Positions 45,587-56,059 of a stretch of 64,000 nucleotides of DNA are shown piece after piece; the first letter of the stretch is position 1; each line of letters opens with the position of its first letter. A program made the position numbers and the translations under genes. Origin of the DNA: Sclerotiophoma versabilis (lineage: Eukaryota; Ascomycota; Dothideomycetes; Pleosporales; Didymellaceae); NCBI GenBank assembly GCA_012274445.1, contig JAAROD010000054.1, positions 930,001-994,000 of the forward strand. The letters are read 5' to 3'. The notes below the pieces were generated by a model that searched no databases, was not told where the DNA came from, and worked only from the letters and a program-made list of their open reading frames with translations.

Positions 45587-46360
45587 CTAGACGCCCGAGC
45601 GCGTTGGGAGGCTGACCGTGGCGGGGTGCGCATACGGAGGTGCTGCGGACGCGAGATGTCGCCGCGAAGTTCGCAGAAAGATCGCAGATTTGACGGGTCG
45701 ACGCTCGGTGATGGGCTGATAAGATAGGAGATGGCGTGGACATGCTCGCTGCGAAGCCGGCCGAGCGTGACCGAAATGGCCGAACCGAGTGCGAGTGAGT
45801 GCGCGCGTCGCGTGTTCCAGATCACCAAGTTCACGGCTAACGATGGCTGTCGCGTCAGTTCGCTCCTTGTGGACGAGGACTCCGGCAACGGCAGTTGTGT
45901 TCCATTTGAGACAATTGATGCCGTCGTCCTTCAGCCCGAGGAGTCCTTCAAGGTCGCTTTGCATCCCGTCCATGTTCTCGAGTTGGCAGTCCGCGGCTTG
46001 AAGCCCCAGCTGCTCAGGATGCTCCTCAGCTTCGTTCTCCTTCGCTTTCAACCCAGTCATCTTCTTTCTCTCGCGCTTGCTTAACCCTCTTGCTTGCGAT
46101 GCAGTCGCGCTCTCGTCCTTCCTGAGGTTGCAGTGCGCAATCAGAACCAGCAACCGGCGAAACCTTGCCTGCCCGGGATCAGCGAGCAAATCGAGAGATC
46201 GAGTCCCCGCATCGCGCAGCGCACTGCCTGCTGCAGTCGCCCCAAGATCGAGCCAACGGCGAGCCAGCGCAAGATTGATGGTTAGCGCAAGGCTATAGAA
46301 ACAACGCGCCCGCCCTCGGAACTCGAGCAATTGATCAATCGACGATACTGGTGTTAGCAT
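45587..46360 (-). CDS. Doubtful orphan ORF, 257 codons
   Basis: The frame opens at an ATG and is unusually long for this gene-poor stretch. It has an amphipathic Ala/Leu/Arg-rich N-terminal half, a charged middle (KRERKKMTGLKAKENEAEE) and an Arg/Ser/Pro-rich end. No family, signal peptide or intron partner was found, and the plus strand is open over part of the same interval. It may be a lineage-specific gene or chance. Confidence 0.25.
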   Translation of the reverse strand: MLTPVSSIDQLLEFRGRARCFYSLALTINLALARRWLDLGATAAGSALRDAGTRSLDLLADPGQARFRRLLVLIAHCNLRKDESATASQARGLSKRERKKMTGLKAKENEAEEHPEQLGLQAADCQLENMDGMQSDLEGLLGLKDDGINCLKWNTTAVAGVLVHKERTDATAIVSRELGDLEHATRALTRTRFGHFGHARPASQRACPRHLLSYQPITERRPVKSAIFLRTSRRHLASAAPPYAHPATVSLPTRSGV

Positions 46361-47856
46361 GCCAGGCTACAAAAATGTAGGATCATGAAGACGGGTATTT
46401 GGTCCTCAGAGACTGTCGTCCGCAATCGTTGCTAAGTCTTTCGACAATCCCTAAGCCGATTTTCATCAGTCGAGAATAATGGGACCAAGGTCGCAAGCTT
46501 CTTCTGCTTACCTATGCGCAAACGCTTCGTCCGGGTTTCGTTCCACAAATGTGTTGAGCAGAGCTCTCAGCTCGTGCTAGGAGGTGCATTTGAGAGAGTC
46601 CACCTGGGCAGCAAGAGCCAAGATGCGGAGCTCAGGGCAGCAACGCTGGTACCACATTAATCCTGCCATATCAACAGATAGCTACGAACGTGACAGACGA
46701 ATCGAGTGCGGGTCGAGTGTAAGCAATCAACTCAGGATGCGCTGTATGTTGCGGCGAGCCTACACAAGCGTTGCGAGGCTGGGTGTGCGGGCAGCAGTAC
46801 GTCAAGATGAAAATCCGGGCGTCACCAGTGTATTCTTCACCACAACCGCTCGTTCTTCCACAGTCTCGAGATTGGGACTACACGTCTACCTAGCTTTGCG
46901 ACAAACTACTTACGTCTCTTAAACGCGATTATGTCTCCTCAATTCGACCTCCAGCGCCGGCAGCATTCGCCGGTGCTTGCGTGCCTGACGATACACACAA
47001 ACCCACCTACGAAGGTACGTCGCTACCATCTTACGCACAAGAATAGTCGCTGAGACGGTTGCTGCACCTTCTCTTGGACCATCGAACTTATTTTCTTCAC
47101 CCCCCATCGCTTAAGGTCGTCTTCGACGATGTAATACTCGCAAAGTAGCAATCAAGCTGAATCTGTCTGCACAAGTTGACTTTGTGCTCGATACCCTCAC
47201 AGCAAGCTGAGCCGGAGCACTAGCAACTAGGCTCGCTAAGGCTTGCATCTCCCCCATGTCCGACTCCGGAACCTCAGCTTCCTGCGGATAATCAGCTTAG
47301 CAAGAGCTGCTGCCTTCTTCAATTGACTGACTTGAAGCACATCATATCCATTAGGCCTCTCAGTGATTTATCATTTCATCCTCCTCATCTCCATTCGGCA
47401 TCTCGTTCGCTCACCCATATTGCTGTGGCACGTGGCGCACCCAACCCGGCAGATTTGTACGACATCCATCTGCCGATTCGCTAAACACAGCAAGCATTCC
47501 ATCCTTTCAGCGTCGCTCGTCGCCTGAACAGATACACTTCGCAGATATTCAGGCCGGCTGCTTCATTGGGATTCCAACCTCCCTTTGTTGCGGAAGCTGT
47601 GAACGGTGTGAACTCAGTAGGAGAGGACTTGTGCAATAGGCTCTGCAATCTTCATCTCATCTAACCTGCAGAAGCTGCGGTTGAGACAAGGTCGAAGAAG
47701 GGTCATCCCCAGCAACTAATCTGATAACGGTGGCCTGCTCCTCCCTTGTGCCACAAGCTTACATCGCTTTACGGGTGTGCCATAAAAACTTGCGCATCCC
47801 TCAATCTGTCGAAGCCTCTTAGTTGTCCATCATATATATTCTCTGTAACAATCAAG

Positions 47857-48563
47857 ATGCACGTGCTCATCAGCATCATCACCATCTTCGTCCTTGCACT
47901 CAGTGCAAACGCAGGCATCACCCAGAAAGACTTCACAGGCATCGGCAACATCTACGTGTTGAACTCCAGCGACTGGCGCACTGCATCACCCACGAACGAC
48001 AAGATCGGCTGCCTGAGCGAGCGCGGCAAGCTTATTTCGGACAACAACAAAGCAGCATGCGGCACCTTTACAAGGAGTGATGTGTTTCCATATACCCTAT
48101 CCACCAAGAAGGGAAACTGCACGTTCAACGATGAGTCGCAGGAACGCAACACGGACAGCAAGTACGGTGCAGGAGACCACGCATGGAATTGCAACGCAAC
48201 ATACGTGTCAACCGTTTATGACCAACTGTATACGATTGTGAGTTGCCATGCTTTGTTGATGGAGTTTTGACTTATACTCCTCAGGATGGTTTCCCATACG
48301 TGTTCCTGTGCTTCGGCGATGTAGCATGCTTTTATGATGCTAAGAAGGCACCTGCGCGCAATGAGAAGCTGTCCCTTTGGCAATTTCATTGGGGCTCACA
48401 ACAACTTGGAATCACCCCTGGTCACATCCAGCTGCTGTTGGTGTGGAACAATATTGGGGAGCTACCGAAGAGGAAGGATGTGGATGATATCCCAGGACCG
48501 CGGTTGAGGCTGACGGGCGGGTTGCAGATCCCACTATTGGGGCAGCAGCAGACACTGCATTGA
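47857..48563 (+). CDS. Secreted six-cysteine protein (effector-like), 219 aa
   Basis: Exons 47857-48237 and 48285-48563 flank a 47-base phase-0 intron (GTGAGT...CTCAG). Residues 1-19 (MHVLISIITIFVLALSANA) are a clear signal peptide. The mature part has six cysteines (IGCLSE, AACGTF, GNCTFN, WNCNAT, FLCFGD, VACFYD), compatible with three disulfides, and N-glycosylation sites (NSS, NCT, NAT). No transmembrane segment, GPI signal or enzymatic motif is visible. The size, single domain, even cysteine number and gene-poor surroundings resemble fungal candidate effectors, but no named family was recognised. Confidence 0.75.
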
Positions 48564-50975
48564 AGCCCATGATACATGGAGGCTTTAGGATATTGACTAT
48601 TTCATTCTGTACTCATTGCCTTTTTTCTGTAAAGATAGTTGTGTCTTGGAGGTCTCCAACGACTCGCAGGAAGTTTCTTTCGATCCTTAATTGCTGCGCG
48701 TTGGAACGTTGGAACGCCATTGGCCTAACAGAGCTGTCCGCGTACACTGTTGGGGACTGCAATGACTGGAAACAAACCAGCATTTTCCTCGAGCTTTATT
48801 TGAGTCTAGTAATATCTATCCCATCCCGCAGCGCCTCTATCACATGCCGCTCCATACCGGCTCCAAACCCCTTCATGATGGCCTGGATTAGCAATCTTTC
48901 GAAACATCAAAGCTGAACGAGTATGCGCAGAGACATAGCTTTTAAAAATAGCGAGATGGGCTGCCGTTGTGGCTGCCGAAGTGAAACCCTTCATTCCCTG
49001 CGCCGCCCATCCTCTTGACCAGCTTAGAAAGCTAGTTCAAATTCTACATCCAAGCGCACGAACAACACTTGTCCACCGTTTGGCTTGGTGTAGAAGTCCA
49101 CACAGCAAAAACAGTGATCCCGCTCATCATCCCCTCAGGAGTCCTCGTGGGCTCTGGGTGAAACGACGTACTGGATCATTGCAGCCCTCAGGAAAGTGTC
49201 CAGGGTAGCATGGTTTCTTTCCCTCAGCGCAACAGTATGTGAGAATAGTAAGCCTTGCAGTTGTGCAAGACCTAAGCCCTAGACGTTGAGGGAGAAAGCA
49301 TTGATTGTACCCGCTTCTGTAGCATCGAGCGAGGCCTCCATAGGGAGCGCGAGTGTATGCTTGAGTGCGTCTACCGTTCCGGAGTGACGGTATATCTGGC
49401 GCCTCTCGTTGGATGACGACTAATTCGAATGCAGCAATGCTCTTGCGTTGTAGTATGACTGATATTGACGAGCTTGCGACAACAATATCTGACTTCATGA
49501 ATACCCTGATGACCGAGCTGATATCTTGTTAGCTTGATTGGTCTGTGGCTGGTGTAAGTACATATACATAGTAAATTACTTGCGGGGAGGCTTTATCTAA
49601 TAATTTTAAAAAGGATCTCTTTCCTTTAGCCTTAAGGTATTTACGCTCTCTTGGTCATGCGCCAAACTTTTGAGATTGAGGTGACGCTTCTGTGGGCCAA
49701 TCGTTCTTACGCTGTTTTAAGTTCGCTGGCTCCACATTGCTCTTCACAACTCTTTTCCACGATCGGTTAAGGTGGTTCTGGTGGAATTTGGAACGACGAG
49801 ATCGAGTAGTACTGACAAAAAGGGAGTGTTCACAATATCAATACGGCTGGGCGGTTGCGATGAAAGTCGAGACCAGTGATAGCTCTCTGATGCCGAACTT
49901 GTAAGACAGACAGCTATCAGTTAAAGCGCGAAGAAGGTAACATTGTCATAGTGGGGAGAAGCTGAAGATTTGAAGATGATCGTTAGCTCCGTCGACGTCC
50001 TCCTTTGCTCCTCTTTCTCTTGTTTCTTTGGTCTGGCCGTGTCGTCTCTGCGTACACTTATTTTCTAGTCACTGCCCTCTTCTTCTGGAGCTGAAATTGG
50101 AGTGGCGACTTCCGTCTCTGCGAGTAGTGGTCATGGCGCTACTAAATATTCCTACTTCTCCTTACGCCTCTCAACGAAACACCGCCCGAAAGAGTAACCT
50201 ACGTCTGGCTATAAGCCTAGCGACTTCCTCCAGCGCGTCAGTCATGCCGATACCCCATATACGGCCCAAAAGGGAAAGTTGAGAACCCGATCAACTGCGC
50301 TGAAAAATCTTCTTTGTGGGAATCAATCCATAAATTCTGACCGTTTGATTTGGCTAAGTGTCAAAGGCAATACCATGATCTCAGGAGTCTAGGTACCCTC
50401 ATATCGTGACTATGAGGAGCGGAATCTGAACTTAAACCCATTCGAGTGGTATCCATATCGCACTCACACACTTTTTGTCGTTGACACTTCGAGCATGCTT
50501 GAGGATTGAAAAGAACGGTGGAATAGCGCCCATACCAATTGCCACTACATAGTACATGCCACGCTCAAGGGGACGTGTCATAGCTAGAGGTTTACCAGCA
50601 AGACTACTGAATTCTAGAGGATTGCCACGCATACATATAACATTGCTGTTGATGGTGGTGAAGAAATGGCGTTGAATTGCCGAAAACCGCCGCCAGCAAG
50701 GCTGCACTACGGCCGAGGTCGAAACGACACCAGGACCCGTGCGCGCTTCCCCGCAAATACCGCTTTCTATTGCAGCTCTCTGCGACAAGACACGGCGAGT
50801 CATCATCATGTCCGAACCGATTGACGGTATATCACCTCAAGCTTGTGATCCAGTCTTGCAAATTCCTACTAACTACCCGCATCGCTGACGGCCGCCAATT
50901 GGCACCTCGACCTTCTGTACATCTGTTCGTCATCACAATTGCGCAACCACCAAGCCCCAGAGCTACCTTAACACA
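48564..50975. other. Gene-poor spacer, 2.4 kb
   Basis: Only short overlapping frames. A locally AT-rich patch lies near 49550-49640. The right end should contain the acyl-CoA dehydrogenase promoter. Confidence 0.5.
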
Positions 50976-52360
50976 ATGTCACAACCCATGAACTTCTCGA
51001 TCCCTGACGATCTGAAGAAATACCTCGCCGACCTCGACTACTTCATTGAAACCACCATCCTCCCGCTTCAACACAAAGACGACAACAACCGCTTCTTCGA
51101 CCACCGGCGGGAGCACTCGCGCACAGACTGGGACGCCGGCGGCCTGCCACGCAAAGAGTGGGAAGACCTGCTCTCTGAATCACGGCGGCTGGCCGACGAA
51201 GCTGGCTTCTACCGTCTTTCCCTTCCCAAGAAATACGGTGGGCAGAACAGCGAAGACGGGCGGGGGAGCAACTTGTGGATGGCAGTGATCCGCGAGCACT
51301 TGGCAGCGAAAGGACTAGGCCTGTTCAATGACCTGCAAAATGAGCACAGCATGGTCGGCAATTTTCCCGATATCATCATGCTGATGAACTTCGGATCTGA
51401 AAAGCAGAGGGAGGAGTTGATTCCTGCGCGGCTGAGGGGCGAATTCAGGATGACTTTTGGATTGACAGAGCCCGGGCATGGCAGCGATGCAACACACATG
51501 GCTACCAAGGGCTTTGCTGAGAGGAGGAACGGGGTTGATGGATGGTTGTTGAATGGGCACAAGAAGTGGCAGACGGGCATGCATCATGCCACGCATTGTT
51601 CCATCTTCGCGAGGACGAGTGGGAAGGATGGAGAAGTTAAGGGGATCAGTTGTTTCATTGTACCAAGAGATACGCCGGGGCTTAAGGCAGAGTCGTATGA
51701 ATGGTAGGTGACCGTCAAAGCTAGTATTGGAGCGCATTGCTAATGGGTTGCAGGACACTTAACATGCCGACTGACCACGCCACCGTCTCTATCAAAGATG
51801 TCTGGGTCCCCGAAAGCGCAGCCCTGGGACCCATCCACAATGGCCTCGGCGTGGCGCAAGCCTTCGTCCATGAGAACCGCATCCGTCAAGCCGCTTCCTC
51901 ACTCGGCGCAGCCGTATACTGCGTTCAGCAATCCGTCGAGTACGCGAATGAGCGCGCTCCCTTTGGCACACCACTGTCGCATAACCAAGGCATACAGTTC
52001 CCACTTGTCGAACTCGCGACTCAATGCGAGATGCTGCGCCAGTTGATTCGTAAGACGGCGCTGGAGATGGATTCGATGCCGCACAACGAGATTGAGAAGA
52101 GGATTGGCGATAAAGTGTCCATGTGCAACTACTGGGCAAACAGGCTCTGTACGCAGGCCGCTGATCGCGCGATTCAGGTCCATGGCGGGAATGGGTATTC
52201 AAGACATTACCCATTCGAGCACATCTGGCGACACCATCGGCGGTACAGGATTACCGAGGGCAGTGAGGAGATCCAGATGCGTAAGATTGCAGCATACTTG
52301 TTTGGTTTTGGTGGGAGAAAGAGTCTGGTCGATGCCACGAAGCAGGAATCGAAGCTGTAG
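50976..52360 (+). CDS. Peroxisomal acyl-CoA dehydrogenase, 444 aa
   Basis: Exons 50976-51703 and 51754-52360 flank a 50-base intron (GTAGGT...TTGCAG) that splits a Trp codon. Acyl-CoA dehydrogenase blocks: RLSLPKKYGGQ, the FAD/substrate-binding FGLTEPGHGSDATHM, GHKKWQTGMHHATH, GISCFIVPRDTPGL, ERAPFGTPLSHNQGIQF, AIQVHGGNGYSRHYP, and RITEGSEEIQMRKIA near the end, where the catalytic Glu is expected. The protein ends in SKL, a canonical PTS1 signal, so it is expected in peroxisomes. It would carry out the first, FAD-dependent step of an acyl-CoA oxidation. The chain-length or branched substrate is not evident. Confidence 0.92.
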
Positions 52361-52527
52361 TCTACCAGCAAGTCGAAGTGATCATCTAAAGATATTGTCG
52401 ATCTATGGCGGTGTTGTGTTGTCTTTGTCGTGACAGAAATTCCAGTTTGGCAAAAGTGCTTCATGCACATTTCTCTGAGGACTGATTGAACCTCAACCCC
52501 CGAGCAATGATAGCGCACTCCAATATC

Positions 52528-52881
52528 TCACCACCTACCCCTCAGCCAAGCATTCAACCCAATCATTGCTTCTCTTTCCATAATAACTGGCAACATAATC
52601 ACAATAACCAGAAACCAAACAGCAGACCCCGCAATCCAAAGCGCCGTAGTACCAAGCTTGGCTCCGTCTGGGGGCCGCGGCAGGGGCTTTAGCTCAACTG
52701 AATCACGTCCTGGAATAGGTGGCAGGGGCTTAAACTGCTTAGGTGGATCGGGAGGTTGCAAACCGCGCCGCTGGAATAACGAGGGTTTTGTGTTAGGTTT
52801 AGGAGGGGTGGGTGGACCGTCCAGTACAGTTTGTGGTCTTCTGTAGCGTAGACTGGAGATGCCTGGAGGATTGTTAGGCAT
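52528..52881 (-). CDS. Small proline-rich tail-anchored-like protein, 117 aa
   Basis: The ORF starts at the ATG at 52881. Residues 1-75 are rich in Pro with Lys/Arg (PPTPPKPNTKPSLFQRR, KPLPPIPGRD), a pattern of SH3-type ligands. Residues about 78-102 form a hydrophobic helix (LWIAGSAVWFLVIVIMLPVI), followed by a short hydrophilic end. No family was recognised. It is convergent with the acyl-CoA dehydrogenase gene, 167 bases from its stop. The compositional layout supports a real gene, but expression is unproven. Confidence 0.5.
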   Translation of the reverse strand: MPNNPPGISSLRYRRPQTVLDGPPTPPKPNTKPSLFQRRGLQPPDPPKQFKPLPPIPGRDSVELKPLPRPPDGAKLGTTALWIAGSAVWFLVIVIMLPVIMEREAMIGLNAWLRGRW

Positions 52882-53199
52882 GCTGAGTTGTGGGAGGTGA
52901 TGAAGGAGACATGGAAGTTGCAAATGTACTGCGCGGGCTAGGTCAAAAATGGGTTAGTCTGCGCAGGTCGATGCGAATTCGTTTCGAGCTGACAAGGTGC
53001 TAGTATATTGTGTGATTAAGTGCTTGTTAGAATTTGAACTGTACGACTCCGTTTGAAGGGTGAACAAATGGTGATGGTATTGTACGTCTATTGATGGTAA
53101 TCGTATTACGTGGTATATTTCATAATCTACTAGTAGAAGACAAACGGACATCTGTGCACCTATTTAGGTATGCCACTTTCAGTCGCTAATCTACAAAGG
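52882..53199. other. Intergenic spacer
   Basis: An AT-rich spacer of 318 bases between the small proline-rich gene and the 3' end of the regulator gene. No gene seen. Confidence 0.6.
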
Positions 53200-55592
53200 T
53201 TACTGCCATTGATTGAAGCCAGGATATTGATGTGGTGACTGGAAAACGTTCGCATACTCATCCATCTCGTACGCAAGATGATACGAATTGGAATCGAGCG
53301 CGTCAGGGTCGTCCACGTCCAGAAACAACCCTTGTTGATTCTGCAACGAGGTCAATTGCTGGATGTGCCACATATCCCTAATTGCCTTTTCGTCAGGTAT
53401 GTAGCCTTCCCGGAGGTACTCGGGTACAGGCTCTAAGCTCATGCCGAGGTTTTTGATATGAAGAGGTGTCTCCGCTACGATCATCTTGGCGAACCCGATC
53501 TCTTCCATATTTTTGGCGATCTCTATACAATCGTGGGCATCCTGCTTGAATTCTGGCGTTTGGTAATATCCGAAGGCGCACATAAAGATGGTGATACAGC
53601 GTAGCACCGTCGTACTGTCGAATGTTGTCAAGCTGGATATCGTATGGTCTCGAATCATCCCCTGGAACAGTCCAACACTCCTTCGTGCGGCGTCGACAGA
53701 AACCATAGCCATCTTTTCGTATGCGACCTTGATACTCGATTCTAGCTCAGTGCGCTTCAGAACGAGGTTGAGCAGGAACGGCCTTGTAAGAAGTATCTTA
53801 GTACTCCAATAGTGCAGATGTAGTACTGTGATAGCGCGCCTGTGGAACTCTGGTGCCGTTTCGTAAGACTCGAGCTTGAGATGCGCAGGCAACTTTGAAT
53901 GCCATTTTCGAAGCCTCAGTAGTAAGTCTGATACTGTGGAAAATGAAATCTTATTCGACTCTCGCTCCGTGTATATTTCGCGGATTACGTCGCGCTTCAG
54001 GCCACCTAGTTCAACTAATATTGACAGCCACTTGAGCGGCGTGTATATTCCTAAGAACTCAGGTTTGACCTATAAGCAGTTAGCGCATTACTATACCTGC
54101 AAATATAACATAGTGTGCGGGTGCATACCGGCTCATGTCCAATTCGCTCAAGTGGCGACGAAGTTGTGATTTTAAGATATCTATCGTCAATCAAGGTCGG
54201 GCTGCCACCTCTCATGCCGATTTCTAGGTCGAGTGTAGCCAATGTCCACCATATGCGGCGGTTTTCCTCGCGTTCTTCTTCTGACCCTGACATTGGTAGC
54301 TGATCTCGATGCAGTCCGAGTGACCAAGCTATTTGAATTGCAGTCCCAATGTATAAATATGCTGTGACCCTTGACAGCGCATTCTCAAGAGCGATAGCCT
54401 GCGCACGTTAGGTCAGAGACGTCACTTTCCTCTCTAAACATACCGATATAGCTAATGCTCTTATACTGTCAATGTCGGCACTGTCTTCAACCTTAGATTT
54501 GAGCTGTTTGACCAGAGCGATATAGTCCTCTGAGGTCTTGGCGACGGAATGCGGATGCGATCCCGGGGAAGGCGATATGTCGGCTGGACTACGAGGTGCT
54601 GCCCCAATGGCGCAAATGGCGTACAGTGAGCACATCCATGAGATTGACGGTTTTTCACCCATTCTTGGAGGCGGAGTGTGCGTCCCATCATGCTCGCGCT
54701 TGACCGCAAACGGTGGAGGCGCTGTCTCATACCATGCATATGTATCTTCGATACGCTGCAAGAGCCTTGCTTCAGGATAGAGCCAATACATACAGTGTAC
54801 CTCTTCACGGTACTTCCTGACGTAGTGGAAGCACGCTTCTTTTGGCGGAAGCCAAAATACATCTTCTTTGGTTTCCTCTTTCGGGGGATATGCCCCAAGT
54901 TTGGCTGGTGGAATGATGTCTGTCTTCCGGGGTGGCTTGCAGAAGTTTGCAACAGCACCATTAAACGGTATGTCACTCTGGGCGCCAACGTAGCGCAAGA
55001 CGTTCTTAGAGTCCTTCAACATACTGCCTAATGGCTCGTGGAGGTTGTCCCCATCGACCGACCACTCACCTGGAGTACCTGCACTGGAGTAATAGTCATC
55101 TTCTTCTGGTGACTGGTGTGGCTCGATGTAGTTGTCTGCGTTCAAGGTTGGGAGCACAAGTGAGCCATCCTTGATGGCTTTCGATATCTTACGCAACGAT
55201 TCAAGGTTGAGCTGCTGGCCATGGAATACGCGCGAAAGGATGCTCATAGATAACTGATACTCCTCCTCTGTCACATGGTAGAACGGCCGCTTCCTCCGCG
55301 GAGTAGCGATGGTACAAGTAGCTCCCGTGCGGGCACAATAACGACATGGTCCAGGAACTGCCAGACGTCAGCGTGTGTAGACCCGAAGGACGACACCAAT
55401 GAGTCGACTTGTACATACTGGGGTCGATGCACTGCACAACTAGTCAATGATGTCTTGGCCTCGAACAACGGAGGGGTTCCGCCATACCTTGGTTTTCCTA
55501 CTCCGACACCGATCGCAGCTACTGTGGACGCGATGCGCGTTTGTTGCGCGTGTGGAGGAGCTCGGAGGTCGAGACCCAGTAACTTCGGCCAT
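53200..55592 (-). CDS. Zn2Cys6 transcription factor with fungal_trans domain, 723 aa
   Basis: Five exons: 55488-55592, 55419-55431 (13 bases), 54444-55357, 54129-54398, 53200-54069. The introns are 56, 61, 45 and 59 bases, with donors GTATGG, GTATGT, GTATGT and GTATGC. The splice assembles a zinc cluster in three pieces: SCDRCRSRKTK, then CIDP, then IPGPCRYCARTGATC, followed by basic PRRKRP. This is CX2CX6CX7CX2CX6C. A fungal_trans-like domain follows (AWSLGLHRDQLP; ENRRIWWTLATLDLEIGMR). The ATG at 55592 has good context; 55652 is an alternative in-frame start adding 20 residues. It is a nuclear DNA-binding regulator; its targets are unknown. Confidence 0.88.
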
Positions 55593-56059
55593 TGCGCCCG
55601 ACGAGTGACCGCACTTCTCTATGGCAGGTTCGGACGCCCAAGGTGAGCTCATCCGGCAAAACTGCAATTCTCACTAGGTGGGCGTTGGCGAGGGGCGACG
55701 ATTTGCATAGTGGGATTGAGGGAACAATAGGATGCCTGATGTTCTCGCGGGGATTTGCGAGAGTCTGTTATGGAGGAAGCTAATCGGACCCCTGCATATC
55801 AGGATCGGCTAGGGCGAATTAGACTAGAGACGGAATAGCGCAACCTCACAGCATGGCAAATGTAAAGGTTTCAGTTGCTCGTATAGATATATGAGCATGG
55901 GAGTAGTTCCTCCGGTGCGTCTATCCAGCGTGTAGGCGGCTAGGATTCTTACAACACGTCTCATATCGCTTACAATTGATGGCCTGTCCTGAAACGCCTA
56001 GAAATGCACTGACTCAAAGCATTGCGCCAAGCCCATGCCCTCTCCTGCGCTTGATCGAC
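55593..56059. other. Intergenic spacer upstream of the regulator
   Basis: A 467-base stretch between the regulator start and the Mid1 stop. No gene seen; it should carry the regulator promoter. Confidence 0.6.

Larger units (their letters stand above)
44648..47856. other. Gene-poor spacer, 3.2 kb
   Basis: Apart from the doubtful frame at 45587-46360, no gene is supported. The left end holds the fdh promoter and the last few hundred bases lead into the secreted-protein gene. No repeat or transposon signature was recognised. Confidence 0.5.
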
